A DNA stretch of 64,000 bases from Pedobacter quisquiliarum (GCF_014642175.1 NZ_BMIL01000004.1:248001-312000), one strand, 5' to 3'. Counted from the stretch's first letter, positions 18,290-28,065 are shown. Notes: generated by a model from the sequence alone, not told the origin. A program made the numbers and translations.

Positions 18290-19465
18290 TTATACTGCTG
18301 CTGCTGCGAGCTGAAGCTTAGCCTTTGCTTTCTTTCTTCTGCCCCGCCAGATTAAAAATCCGGTGATTGGCAAGCTGGCCGCAACCAGGCTTCCGCAGAA
18401 TGCGAGGATCTTTCCAGGCAAGCCAAGTACTGCACCTACATGCAGGTCGAAATTCATGCGGGCGATCTTATCCGCCGTACTGGCTTCATCAAACTTGCCG
18501 AACATGTGATCTACCTTCATCTCTTCGAGGGTATAACGATCGTAAAACAGGTAATCTGCTTTCCAGAAGGTGCCTGGATCAGGATTAATGGCAAGTTCAA
18601 TAGCTGCATCTTTCGCATGCGGCGGATGTACATCCATGTTGCCTTTGAAGCCGGGCCTTTCGGCTCTCGCTTTTGCCCAAAGCATATCCTGAGCTGGTGC
18701 TTTCCCTTCGGCCATTGCCACCAGGGTAGGATTGGAGGCGCTTTTTGAAACACTTTCGGTAAAAGGAATCATTGCTTTACCGCCAGAAGCCATCCAGTAG
18801 GTCGTTTTAGCGAACCATTGGAAGCCCATGACCATGCCCGTAAGTGCCAGGAAGATCATAACCCATGTTAAATAAAAACCCACCACGTTGTGCAGGTCGT
18901 AGTTTACCCTGCGCCACTTCGCATTCCATTTTACGGTGAAACGCTTCTTGCTTGCAGCCCGGTTTTTTGGCCACCAGAGCACCAATCCTGAAATCAGCAG
19001 GAACGCAAACATCATCGTTGCCGTGGTTAGGATAGGCTGCCCGATATCCTCTGGCAGCCAAAGGTAGTAGTGCCCGTTAATCACCTGCCGGAAGAAGTCT
19101 TGCGACATGTCTTTTACCTTCAGCACTTCACCTGTATATGGATCTACAAATACGGTCCAGAAGTAGGTGTCCGTTAAGGAATAGTAAGTCACAATGGAAG
19201 ACTTTCCATCCTGGTAGCCCACGCTGTGTGCTTCCTTATTCGGGAGGATCTTGTCGGTGATCTTTTGGATCTCTGAAGGCGGAAGCAAGGGCTTCTGCTG
19301 CACTTCTACAAAACGGTAGGGCTGTGTTGCGTTTTCAATCTCAACTTGAAAGGCAAGAATACAGCCGGTAATACCCAGGAAACAAACAACCAGGCCGGAC
19401 GAGAGTCCGAGCCATAAGTGTATTTGTCCGATCCAGTGTCTCAGGTTTTTTTTCTTCTTTACCAT
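18290..19465 (-). CDS. PepSY-associated transmembrane protein
   Basis: 391-aa inner-membrane protein of the PepSY_TM family (~4 helices: ~13-36, ~145-165, ~195-215, ~345-365). It opens with a histidine-bearing helix (HWIGQIHLWLGLSSGLVV) and has a periplasmic PepSY-like region after it. Such proteins accompany siderophore receptors and are thought to reduce ferric siderophores in the periplasm. Its start codon directly abuts the stop of the TonB-dependent receptor gene (19466), so they form one operon; iron-siderophore reduction is inference from context. Confidence 0.9.
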   Translation of the reverse strand: MVKKKKNLRHWIGQIHLWLGLSSGLVVCFLGITGCILAFQVEIENATQPYRFVEVQQKPLLPPSEIQKITDKILPNKEAHSVGYQDGKSSIVTYYSLTDTYFWTVFVDPYTGEVLKVKDMSQDFFRQVINGHYYLWLPEDIGQPILTTATMMFAFLLISGLVLWWPKNRAASKKRFTVKWNAKWRRVNYDLHNVVGFYLTWVMIFLALTGMVMGFQWFAKTTYWMASGGKAMIPFTESVSKSASNPTLVAMAEGKAPAQDMLWAKARAERPGFKGNMDVHPPHAKDAAIELAINPDPGTFWKADYLFYDRYTLEEMKVDHMFGKFDEASTADKIARMNFDLHVGAVLGLPGKILAFCGSLVAASLPITGFLIWRGRRKKAKAKLQLAAAAV

Positions 19466-21883
19466 TTAGAATTTATAAGCGATGCTAACTCTGTAATTTC
19501 TTGGCGCTTCTGCCTGCCATGAATATGCGGGCTGGTTGTATGTCGGCGCATTCCAGTAATTGCTGTAGTACCCACCAGAATACAGGTACTTGTCCAATAC
19601 GTTGAACACATTCCCGGTAATTCTCAAGCCATGACCCTCCCAGAACAGACCTGCGTCTAGTTTAAAATAGTCGGGTAAGTTCTGCTCAGTCTGCGTCGTA
19701 TTATAAGTGTTGGTTGCACGTCCTGCAAGGTGTGTGAAGCCAGAAGAAACACCGAAACCTTTAAGTGCACCGCTTTGTGCAGTGTAGCTTAACCATGCAT
19801 TTGAAGTATGTTTTGCAAAGCCTGGTACCACCTGGCCCACAAACGTGCTGGTTACGCCCTCCGCAACTTCAGTCACCTTACCGTCGGTATAAGCATAGTT
19901 CGCAATCAGGCTCAGACCTCTTGTAAGTTCACCTTTTAAGTCAAACTCAATACCCTGGGCTCTTTTCTCACCCACAACAATACTGAAGTTCTCACCGGCT
20001 TTATTGCCCGGATCTCCGGTAAGTTCATTTTGCTTACGGATCCTGTAAACAGATACTGTCGTATTCCATTTGCCATTCATCCAGTCTTTTTTGATGCCCA
20101 GCTCGTAGTTACTTCCTGTAATTGGATCTATCTTATCTCCGCTGCGCAGGAAACCCGTTTGCGGGATAAAAGCCTGGTCGTATACCGCATACACGGATGC
20201 GTTTCTATCCAACGAAACACTTAATCCAAGACGTGGCGTAAAACGCGATGCCTCATCTGGCGCAGCGCCATAAGTGGATTGTTTTACATAAGAGTACCGA
20301 CCGGCAAGTGTAAGTCGTGCTTTATTGTCAAAGAATGCAAGTTCGTCCTGAAGGTAAACGCTGCTGTACTTCTGGTCAATAACACCACCAGCGGCTATCG
20401 CACGATCTTTCACGCTAAGACTTCTGTCGAAGTTCGGATACCCGTTTCCTGGAAATCCGTAGTTTGGATTGTTCACATCAAACGGTGCAGAAGGTAGATC
20501 TAAGTCATGTGACTGGTAGAAATCTGCATAGTAGTTTTTCTTGCCACCATCAAAACCAGTTAAAATGTTGTGCGTAATACCGCCAGTTTTGATTTTACCA
20601 TTAACGAAGAACTGTGCAAGTTTCATGGTTGCGTCAGCATCCCAGAGGCCAACGTTCCTGATTAATGTACCATCAGCGAATATACTTGAGGGCCAACTGC
20701 TTTGACCGGTTTGCAAGTATTTGGAATAAGCCACCTGTGCAGTTGCTTTCCAGGTGTCACTAAAATTCTGTTGTAAATTAACGAATGCACTGTGGTCATT
20801 TATTCTGGTCGGATCAACGCCAAGTTGCGTCAAGGTAAAATCCCTTGGAAGCGTAGCGTAGCCATCCGGAGAAAAAATGTAGTAAGATCCTACCTCAGTC
20901 ATTTTAGCATTCTGATAGGCGTATTCTGCAGTGATCTTTGTGGTATTTGTAATCTGGTAGCTAAGGGAAGGTGCAATAGTATACCGGTCATTGTGTTCAA
21001 AAGGTCTGAATGAACCCTTGTTCTGCACAGCCGCATTGAAACGGAATAACAACTTGCCATCATCAGTTAACTTTCTGTCCAGATCGAAAGCCGTTCTATA
21101 CAAGTCATAGCTCCCTGAAGTAAAGGAAACCTCACCACGGTTGCTGCCAGTAGGCTTTTTGGTTACCACATTGTACATCCCGCTAGGATCACCATTGCCA
21201 AGCATAAATCCTGCAGGACCTTTAACGAACTCCACATGGTCTACAAAACTCATGTCTTCGGTCAGTGGACCCCAAAAGGAAGTCACGAAGTTGAAACCGT
21301 TACGCATTGCCTGGATTTGCGATCCACGCATAGTGATGTTGGTGTACATATCACCCCAGTGCTCCACCCGTGTTGCACCACTAACGTTTCTTACCAATGC
21401 ATCACTCATGCTGATCACTTGCTGATCCGCAAGCGTCTGCCCACTTACAATCTGAATATTCTGCGGAATCTCCAATAAAGGTGCATTCAGTCGGAGCGAC
21501 GTGGAAGGTACATCGACCTTATATCTTTTCACTTTACCACCAATAACAACTTCTTTTAGCTGATCAGACTTTTCTGATAATCTGAAATCTACATTCTGAT
21601 TATCATTATTGCCAAGTGTAATCGAGCGCTCACCAGTCTGTAGGCCTAATGCAGATACGACAACCAGATAGGTTCCAGGCTTCAGCTTCGTAAATTGATA
21701 AAGACCATCTACATTACTTTGTGTGGAGATGGCCTCTCCCTTTAAGGTTACGGAAACGGCTACTGCGGGATATCCATCCGCTGTTACAACCTTTCCTTTG
21801 ATGCTGCTATTTCTTTGTGCTTGCGCTTGAACGGAGAAACCTATAAACAGAAAGACTGTCAAGATTCTGGTAAAGTGATTCAT
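19466..21883 (-). CDS. TonB-dependent siderophore receptor
   Basis: 805-aa outer-membrane receptor for ferric siderophores. After a signal peptide (FLFIGFSVQAQAQ) comes a carboxypeptidase-regulatory-like domain (~25-110; SSIKGKVVTADGYPAVAVS), a plug domain (~120-245; PQNIQIVSGQTLADQQ, NITMRGSQIQAMRNGF, EFVKGPAGFMLGNGDPSG, YNVVTKKP) and a 22-strand barrel ending in the usual aromatic terminus (NYRVSIAYKF). The plug is of the ferrichrome/FoxA-like type. It is the first gene of an operon with the PepSY protein, behind a Fur-like box at 21949-21967. The exact siderophore cannot be told. Confidence 0.93.
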   Translation of the reverse strand: MNHFTRILTVFLFIGFSVQAQAQRNSSIKGKVVTADGYPAVAVSVTLKGEAISTQSNVDGLYQFTKLKPGTYLVVVSALGLQTGERSITLGNNDNQNVDFRLSEKSDQLKEVVIGGKVKRYKVDVPSTSLRLNAPLLEIPQNIQIVSGQTLADQQVISMSDALVRNVSGATRVEHWGDMYTNITMRGSQIQAMRNGFNFVTSFWGPLTEDMSFVDHVEFVKGPAGFMLGNGDPSGMYNVVTKKPTGSNRGEVSFTSGSYDLYRTAFDLDRKLTDDGKLLFRFNAAVQNKGSFRPFEHNDRYTIAPSLSYQITNTTKITAEYAYQNAKMTEVGSYYIFSPDGYATLPRDFTLTQLGVDPTRINDHSAFVNLQQNFSDTWKATAQVAYSKYLQTGQSSWPSSIFADGTLIRNVGLWDADATMKLAQFFVNGKIKTGGITHNILTGFDGGKKNYYADFYQSHDLDLPSAPFDVNNPNYGFPGNGYPNFDRSLSVKDRAIAAGGVIDQKYSSVYLQDELAFFDNKARLTLAGRYSYVKQSTYGAAPDEASRFTPRLGLSVSLDRNASVYAVYDQAFIPQTGFLRSGDKIDPITGSNYELGIKKDWMNGKWNTTVSVYRIRKQNELTGDPGNKAGENFSIVVGEKRAQGIEFDLKGELTRGLSLIANYAYTDGKVTEVAEGVTSTFVGQVVPGFAKHTSNAWLSYTAQSGALKGFGVSSGFTHLAGRATNTYNTTQTEQNLPDYFKLDAGLFWEGHGLRITGNVFNVLDKYLYSGGYYSNYWNAPTYNQPAYSWQAEAPRNYRVSIAYKF

Positions 21884-21948
21884 TTGTCTTATTTGGATTA
21901 ATTCTTAATTGGCCCAAAGAAAGAGACTTTTTCCTGACAATGCAAGTT

Positions 21949-21967
21949 ATTTAGAATAAATCTTAAT
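21949..21967 (-). promoter_or_regulatory. candidate Fur box
   Basis: Inverted repeat ATTTAGA, 5-nt spacer, TCTTAAT (6 of 7 arm positions pair), 66 bp upstream of the siderophore receptor start. The pattern resembles the AT-rich Fur sites of iron genes; a Fur-controlled promoter fits the gene. By-eye match only. Confidence 0.5.
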
Positions 21968-22037
21968 TAAGGAGCTAAAATATTTGCTACAATGCAGTTG
22001 TATGCTAATTCAGCGCAGCAAACCACCTTTATTTTTA

Positions 22038-22045
22038 TAGCTTTG
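22038..22045 (+). promoter_or_regulatory. -7 promoter box of the metal-efflux operon
   Basis: TAGCTTTG matches the Bacteroidota -7 consensus TAnnTTTG. It ends only 5 nt before the ATG at 22051, so the transcript would be nearly leaderless. The position also argues against the in-frame GTG at 22045 as the start. No clear -33 TTG was found at normal spacing. Confidence 0.5.
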
Positions 22046-22050
22046 TGTTA

Positions 22051-22428
22051 ATGAACCGCGTTTGGATATTCACGATCGTATTAGCCTTGCTTAGTCAAAC
22101 TACGGAGTTACACGAGTTTGTGAAGCTGCCAATACTATTTGAGCATTATGCTGAGCATCAGCAACGCGATTCAAAACTCAGGTTCATGGAGTTCCTTTCC
22201 ATGCATTACTGGGGTGACGACATGGATGACGATGATAACAGTCGCGACATGGAGCTGCCTTTCAAAAAGCTTGAAGTAAGCCATGTGCCTGTACACTTCT
22301 TGCCACCAAGAATAGGCATCAAACTGAAGTCTGCGGTGTTCCAGATCCGCCTTGATCATCCCGAATACCTACCCTTATACACGCCAAATCCTGCGCTTTC
22401 AGCGCTTTTCAGGCCGCCTTGCGCTTAA
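22051..22428 (+). CDS. small exported protein of the metal-efflux operon
   Basis: 125-aa protein I do not recognise as a named family. It opens with a hydrophobic signal-like segment (MNRVWIFTIVLALLSQTTE), so the rest is probably periplasmic. The middle has a run of His and Asp residues (MHYWGDDMDDDDNSRDM) that could bind divalent metal. It is the first gene before a CzcA-type pump and adaptor on the same strand, with a 101-bp gap to the pump gene. Small proteins of this kind are found in front of CzcA/CusA pumps in Bacteroidota. Metal sensing or delivery is inference. Confidence 0.75.
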   Translation: MNRVWIFTIVLALLSQTTELHEFVKLPILFEHYAEHQQRDSKLRFMEFLSMHYWGDDMDDDDNSRDMELPFKKLEVSHVPVHFLPPRIGIKLKSAVFQIRLDHPEYLPLYTPNPALSALFRPPCA

Positions 22429-22529
22429 GCTGAACATCAATTTTCTAATGAATTATTAGTGGTACGTTATGCCATTACAGGTTTTCTGTATTGCATGCGA
22501 CCAATTTGTTGCATTCTTAAAGCAAAATA

Positions 22530-25500
22530 ATGCTTGATAAAATCATCCGGTTTTCCGTCCACAATAAGCTTGTGGTCGGGATCTTCATCGCCATGTGGAT
22601 CGTATATGGGATCTTTGAAGTTACCCGATTACCCATAGATGCCGTACCTGACATCACAAACGATCAGGTACAAATTATCACTTCAGCACCCTCACTGGGT
22701 GCACAGGACGTAGAACGTCTGATTACCTTCCCCATTGAGCAGGCGCTCAGCAACATTCCAAAACTGAAGGAAAGCAGAAGCATGTCGCGCTTCGGACTCT
22801 CCCTGATCACGGTTGTCTTTGAAGATGGGGTAGACGTCTATTGGGCGCGCCAGCAAGTGACCGAAAGGCTACAGCAGGTGGAAATGAACGAAAACGCCAG
22901 CACCCCTGAACTTGCACCGGCATCTACCGGCCTCGGCGAGATTTATCAGTATGTACTCCGCCCGGACCCCGGCTGTGAAGATAAATTCAGCCTTGCGGAG
23001 CTCCGCAGTATCCAGGACTGGACGGTTCGAAGAAACCTGCTCGGCACCAAGGGTGTTGCCGACGTCTCTACCTTCGGGGGAGAGTTAAAACAGTATGAAG
23101 TCGCCGTTAACCCGAATCAGCTTAAATCACTAGGACTATCCATATCCGATGTTTTTACCGCACTGGAAACCAACAACCAGAATACTGGCGGCGCCTACAT
23201 TGAAAAGGGACCCACTGTAATGTACATCCGCAGTGAAGGACTTGCAGGTTCCATCTCCGACATCGAGAACATCGTGGTCAAAACTGCTGCCAATGGCGCG
23301 CCGGTGCTGGTACGCAACATCGGGACCGTGCAACTGGGCTCCGCAATGAGGTACGGTGCGCTAAACTATGATCCAAACGGCGAAGTTGCCGGAGGCATCG
23401 TCATGATGCTTAAAGGTGAAAACTCCTCAGATGTCATCAAGAACGTCAAAGAACGGGTTGCCAGCATCCAGAAAATGTTGCCAGAAGGATTAAAGATTGA
23501 ACCTTTCCTCGACCGCACCAAGATGGTGGATAACGCCATCGGCACGGTGGAAAAGAACCTGCTGGAAGGTGCGCTGATCGTGATCTTCGTTCTGGTGCTC
23601 TTCCTTGGTAACCTGCGGGCAGGCCTCATTGTGGCCTCCGTCATCCCTTTGTCCATGCTTTTTGCCATCATCATGATGAACCTCTTCGGGGTAAGCGGCA
23701 ACCTGATGAGCCTGGGTGCACTGGATTTCGGCCTGATCGTAGATGGCGCCGTGATCATCGTAGAGGCCATCCTCCACCACATGCATTTTTCAAAGAAATA
23801 CAGCACCGTAAATCAGATTTCTCAAAATGAATTGAACGAAGAAGTGGCAAGTTCTGCATCCAGAATGATGAATGCTGCCGTCTTTGGCCAGATCATCATC
23901 CTGATTGTTTACCTGCCAATTCTTTCACTGACCGGCATCGAAGGCAAGATGTTCAAGCCCATGGCGCAAACCGTCGCCTTTGCCATTCTAGGTGCTTTCA
24001 TTCTATCTTTAACCTATGTGCCGATGATCAGCTCGCTGTTCCTCAGCAAGAAAATCTCGCACAAACCCAATCTTTCCGACCGGGTGATGGAGCGCCTGGA
24101 GAACTGGTACATGCGTGCCCTGAACCGCGCCTTGCGCATCAAGAGGATCATGGTGGGTATCGCCTTCGGCTTATTCGCCATCGCAGTACTGCTGTTCGCG
24201 CGTATGGGAGGTGAGTTTATCCCGCAACTGGAGGAAGGTGATTTCGCGGTGGAAACCAGACTGCTCGTAGGCACAAACCTCAGCACCACCATCAAATCAT
24301 TCCAGCAGATCAGTGGCGTGCTTCAAAAGAACTTCCCCGAAGTCGAGAAGATCGTATCCCGGATTGGTAGTGCAGAAATTCCAACGGATCCCATGCCAAT
24401 AGAGGGCGGTGATATGATCATCGTGCTCAAACCCAAAAGCGAATGGACCAGCGCCACCAGCTTCACCGAGCTTGCAAGTAAGATGTCCGCCGTTGTGCAG
24501 GAAGCCGCGCCTGGGGTAACCCAAAGTTACCAGTACCCGGTGCAGATGCGCTTCAATGAGCTTATGACGGGCTCCAAGCAGGATGTCGTGTGTAAGATCT
24601 TTGGTGAAGATCTAAATACCCTTTCCCGCTACGCGGAACAAATTGGCGCCATCAGCAAGACTGTGGACGGTACTGCAGACTGGTACGTGGAGAAGGTAAC
24701 AGGTATGCCGCAGGTCGTCATCAAGTACAACCGCGCAGAAATCGCGAAGTATGGCTTAAACATCAACGACATCAACAGAACGGTAAATGCCGGTTTCGCG
24801 GGTGCCGCTGCTGGAAAAGTTTACGAAGGTGAAAAGCGCTTTGACCTGGTGGTTCGGATTGGAACCGAAAACCGCAGGAACCTCGAAGATGTGCGCAACC
24901 TCATGATCGTCACGCCAACAGGTAACCAAGTTCCGTTGTATCAGCTTGCTGATGTCGACGAAGTCGAAGGCCCGAACCAGATCCAACGCGAAGATGCCAA
25001 AAGAAGGATCACCGTGGGCTTCAACGTACGTGGCCGCGATGTGCAGTCGGTCGTTGAGGACCTGCAGGCCAAGATCGGACAGAAGGTTAAACTAGAGCCA
25101 GGTTACAACATTGTCTACGGGGGCTCTTTCGAAAACCTTCAGCAAGCGAAACAACGGCTCACCATCGCCGTTCCAGTGGCACTGCTGTTGATCTTCGGTA
25201 TGCTCTACTTCGCCTTCAGTTCGCTTAAAGAAGCGGCACTGATCTACACAGCCATCCCACTTTCCGCCATCGGCGGGGTCTTTGCACTTTCCCTACGTGA
25301 TATGCCTTTCAGCATCTCCGCAGGCGTGGGCTTTATTGCACTCTTTGGTGTGGCGGTGCTGAACGGCATCGTGCTGATCTCAGAATTCAACCGCATTAAA
25401 AAAGAGGGTAAGATTACAGACCCGGTAGCCATGATCAAAGCGGGCACCAGAAACCGCCTGCGTCCGGTGCTTATGACGGCTGCGGTTGCATCACTAGGCT

Positions 25501-26888
25501 TTCTGCCCATGGCACTTAGCAACGGTGCAGGCGCTGAAGTACAAAGGCCGCTCGCAACCGTGGTCATTGGCGGCTTAATTACCGCCACGTTCTTAACCTT
25601 GTTCGTGCTGCCAGCACTATATCTCTTATTTGAAAGCAAAATCAGAATGAAACCCAATGCCACCATCATAACATTATGCCTGCTGGTGCTAAGCTTCGGA
25701 CAAGTGCATGCACAGCAGGGTCCTGCAATTCCATTGCAAGCTGCGATAGACACTGCGCTGAAGTACAACCTGCAGACACAAAGTGCCCGACTAAACGCCC
25801 AGGCAGAGAAAATCCGGCAGCAAACCGGATGGGACATCCCCAAAACAGAACTAAGTGGCGAATACGGCCAGATCAACAGCGCCACCAAGGATATGCGCCT
25901 CGGTGTAACGCAGTCCTTCAGTTTTCCAACAGTATACACGAACCAGAAACGCAGCCTGCAGGAAAATTACCAGGTAGCTGAGTTGCGGAGCCAACTTACC
26001 GCGCTCGACATCAAAACAAATGTCCGCAGTTTATTCTACCAACTGGTGTACCTTCAGGAAAAGCGTAAACTGCTGCTGTATGCCGACAGCATCTACCAGC
26101 TGTTTGAAAATAAAACAAACCTGCGCTTCAAAGTCGGGGAGACCGACATCCTGGAGAAAACGACGGCATCATCGCATCGGCAGCAAATCGCTAACCAACT
26201 GCGCATGCTGGCAGGGGATCAGGAAATTGCCGTTACGAGGTTTAACATGTGGCTAGGCAGTGGCGTAAGATATGTTCCGGCTGTACCAAGCAATGAAATT
26301 CGTCTGATGATGCCTGCTGAACTCGCTTACTCAGAAACCTTGTTGAATATCCAAATGCTGCAGCACGATGCTGAAGCCGCGAAATGGCGCTGGCGTACGG
26401 AGCGGTCGAAGTTGCTGCCCGACTTTTTCATCGGATACAACAATCAGAGTATCGCAGGTGACCAGGTCATCAACGGACAGGAAACCTATGTGCCAACCAG
26501 CAAAAGGTTCAGCTACCTGAACGCCGGCATCGCTGTACCCTTGTTCTTTGGTGCGCAGTCGGCAAGATCTGCAGCGGCAAAGATCGACTGGCAGATCGCG
26601 CAGCAGCAAAAGGACCTTGCATTGCAACAAACCAAAGCAGCACAAGAAGCCGCGCTTCTGAAAGTTAAAAACTATGCAAGCAGCCTCGACTACTACCAAC
26701 AAACAGGCCTTGAAAATGCCAAAGTAATCATCAATACTGCGGATAAACAGTTCGTCGGCGGGGAGATCAACTACCTGCAATGGGTCATTCTGGTTGACCA
26801 GGCCATCGGCATCCGAAATGAATATCTCGACATGCTGAACAACTACAATCAATCCATCATTCAAGCGCAGAAAATCAACAACCTCTAG
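22530..26888 (+). CDS. CzcA-type heavy-metal RND pump fused to a TolC-like outer-membrane domain
   Basis: 1452-aa fusion protein. Residues ~1-1035 are a full HME-RND pump with 12 helices and two periplasmic porter regions; the proton-relay motif D399-FGLIV-D405-GAVIIV-E412 is the divalent-cation (CzcA/CnrA, Zn/Co/Cd/Ni) type rather than the CusA copper type. Residues ~1062-1452 are an outer-membrane efflux (TolC-like) domain (PAIPLQAAIDTALKYN, then two coiled-coil arms). Between them lies a signal-peptide-like stretch starting at Met1040 (ATG 25647; IITLCLLVLSFGQVHAQ), as if two genes were joined. Such fusions are a known Bacteroidota arrangement. The adaptor follows after 9 bp, so pump, adaptor and outer channel come from one operon. 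Confidence 0.93.
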   Translation: MLDKIIRFSVHNKLVVGIFIAMWIVYGIFEVTRLPIDAVPDITNDQVQIITSAPSLGAQDVERLITFPIEQALSNIPKLKESRSMSRFGLSLITVVFEDGVDVYWARQQVTERLQQVEMNENASTPELAPASTGLGEIYQYVLRPDPGCEDKFSLAELRSIQDWTVRRNLLGTKGVADVSTFGGELKQYEVAVNPNQLKSLGLSISDVFTALETNNQNTGGAYIEKGPTVMYIRSEGLAGSISDIENIVVKTAANGAPVLVRNIGTVQLGSAMRYGALNYDPNGEVAGGIVMMLKGENSSDVIKNVKERVASIQKMLPEGLKIEPFLDRTKMVDNAIGTVEKNLLEGALIVIFVLVLFLGNLRAGLIVASVIPLSMLFAIIMMNLFGVSGNLMSLGALDFGLIVDGAVIIVEAILHHMHFSKKYSTVNQISQNELNEEVASSASRMMNAAVFGQIIILIVYLPILSLTGIEGKMFKPMAQTVAFAILGAFILSLTYVPMISSLFLSKKISHKPNLSDRVMERLENWYMRALNRALRIKRIMVGIAFGLFAIAVLLFARMGGEFIPQLEEGDFAVETRLLVGTNLSTTIKSFQQISGVLQKNFPEVEKIVSRIGSAEIPTDPMPIEGGDMIIVLKPKSEWTSATSFTELASKMSAVVQEAAPGVTQSYQYPVQMRFNELMTGSKQDVVCKIFGEDLNTLSRYAEQIGAISKTVDGTADWYVEKVTGMPQVVIKYNRAEIAKYGLNINDINRTVNAGFAGAAAGKVYEGEKRFDLVVRIGTENRRNLEDVRNLMIVTPTGNQVPLYQLADVDEVEGPNQIQREDAKRRITVGFNVRGRDVQSVVEDLQAKIGQKVKLEPGYNIVYGGSFENLQQAKQRLTIAVPVALLLIFGMLYFAFSSLKEAALIYTAIPLSAIGGVFALSLRDMPFSISAGVGFIALFGVAVLNGIVLISEFNRIKKEGKITDPVAMIKAGTRNRLRPVLMTAAVASLGFLPMALSNGAGAEVQRPLATVVIGGLITATFLTLFVLPALYLLFESKIRMKPNATIITLCLLVLSFGQVHAQQGPAIPLQAAIDTALKYNLQTQSARLNAQAEKIRQQTGWDIPKTELSGEYGQINSATKDMRLGVTQSFSFPTVYTNQKRSLQENYQVAELRSQLTALDIKTNVRSLFYQLVYLQEKRKLLLYADSIYQLFENKTNLRFKVGETDILEKTTASSHRQQIANQLRMLAGDQEIAVTRFNMWLGSGVRYVPAVPSNEIRLMMPAELAYSETLLNIQMLQHDAEAAKWRWRTERSKLLPDFFIGYNNQSIAGDQVINGQETYVPTSKRFSYLNAGIAVPLFFGAQSARSAAAKIDWQIAQQQKDLALQQTKAAQEAALLKVKNYASSLDYYQQTGLENAKVIINTADKQFVGGEINYLQWVILVDQAIGIRNEYLDMLNNYNQSIIQAQKINNL

Positions 26889-26897
26889 TTCCCAAAC

Positions 26898-28040
26898 ATG
26901 AAAAAATATCTGTTATACCTATATATTCCCCTTTTCTTGTCTGCCTGCGGCGACGCGAATAAAGCGGCTAATGAAGAAACCGCCGAAGCAGCAGTTGCGG
27001 ATACAACCCTTGTTGCCATTACCGCTCAGCAGATGAAAACTGCAGGTATCGAAGTAGGCAGCCCGGAAGAAAGCGCCATTAGTGGCAGTATCCGCCTGCA
27101 GGGTACCATAGATGTCCCCCCACAAAGCACCGTTAGCGTAAGCTTTCCATTAGGTGGCTATCTGAAATCTACGGATTTGCTACCAGGCATGCATGTGCGA
27201 AAAGGGCAGGTGCTTGGCGTATTGCAAGACATGCAGTTCATCAAGCTCCAGCAAGATTACCTGACCGCGAAGGAGCGGTTTAACCTCGCTACAAATGAAT
27301 ACAACCGCTATCAGGAGCTGAATGTAAACAAAGCAGCAAGTGATAAAGTGTTCCAGCAAAGCCGTGCGGAAATGGAAACCCAGCGCATCAATATGCAGGC
27401 TTTAGCCGAGAAGCTTCAGCTCATCGGCATAAATGCCCGCCGCCTAACAGCTTCAAACATCTCCAAAAGTGTCAATATTCTTTCCCCAATAGATGGCTTT
27501 GTCGCGAAAGTTGACGTAAATATCGGCAAGTACACCGCGCCTACAGACGTCCTGTTTGAACTGGTGAACCCCAAAGATATCCACCTCGCTCTAAACGTAT
27601 TTGAAAAGGATGTAAACAACCTTTCTATCGGGCAGCGTGTAATCGCTTACAAGAATGATGCACCAGATAAGCGCTATGAAGCGGAGATCATTCTGATCAG
27701 TAAGAACCTGGATGCAGACCGTATGGCCACGGTACACTGCCATTTTGAAAACCTAGAACCTTCCTTACTGCCGGGCATGTTTATGAATGCAGAAGTAGAA
27801 GTGAAAAACGGAAAAGCGCTCACTTTAAATGAAGATGCAATTGTGCGCTGGCAAAACAACCATTATGTTTTTGTGGATGCCGGTAACAACAATTTCAAGA
27901 TGACGAAAGTAGCGCTTGGCAACCAATCGCAGGGCAAACAGCAGATTGATGCGGCAGGGATTAACAATACAACAAAGCTGGTTACAAAAAACGCGTATAC
28001 CTTATTGATGAAACTTAAAAACAGCGGAGAGGAGGAGTAA
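26898..28040 (+). CDS. RND periplasmic adaptor lipoprotein
   Basis: 380-aa membrane-fusion protein that bridges the pump and outer-membrane channel. Lipoprotein signal MKKYLLYLYIPLFLSAC (cysteine 17), then an acidic linker, barrel-sandwich (biotinyl-like) halves around VSVSFPLGGYLKSTDLLPG and ILSPIDGFVAKVDVNIGKY separated by a coiled-coil hairpin (~115-180; LQQDYLTAKERFNLATNEYN), a beta-barrel and a membrane-proximal domain ending near LVTKNAYTLLMKLKNSG. It is the CzcB/CusB-like type, matching the preceding pump, 9 bp upstream. No His-rich N-terminal metal site is seen. Confidence 0.92.
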   Translation: MKKYLLYLYIPLFLSACGDANKAANEETAEAAVADTTLVAITAQQMKTAGIEVGSPEESAISGSIRLQGTIDVPPQSTVSVSFPLGGYLKSTDLLPGMHVRKGQVLGVLQDMQFIKLQQDYLTAKERFNLATNEYNRYQELNVNKAASDKVFQQSRAEMETQRINMQALAEKLQLIGINARRLTASNISKSVNILSPIDGFVAKVDVNIGKYTAPTDVLFELVNPKDIHLALNVFEKDVNNLSIGQRVIAYKNDAPDKRYEAEIILISKNLDADRMATVHCHFENLEPSLLPGMFMNAEVEVKNGKALTLNEDAIVRWQNNHYVFVDAGNNNFKMTKVALGNQSQGKQQIDAAGINNTTKLVTKNAYTLLMKLKNSGEEE

Positions 28041-28041
28041 A

Positions 28042-28065
28042 GCAGCAATCAGTCAAGATTGCTGC
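28042..28065 (+). terminator. hairpin after the efflux operon
   Basis: Perfect 9-bp stem GCAGCAATC / GATTGCTGC with a 6-nt loop directly after the adaptor stop codon. No T tract follows, so termination strength is doubtful. Confidence 0.45.

Noticed and set aside
22045..22050. GTG start for the small efflux-operon protein
   Set aside because: The GTG lies on the last base of the -7 promoter box, so it would hardly be transcribed; the ATG at 22051 is better.
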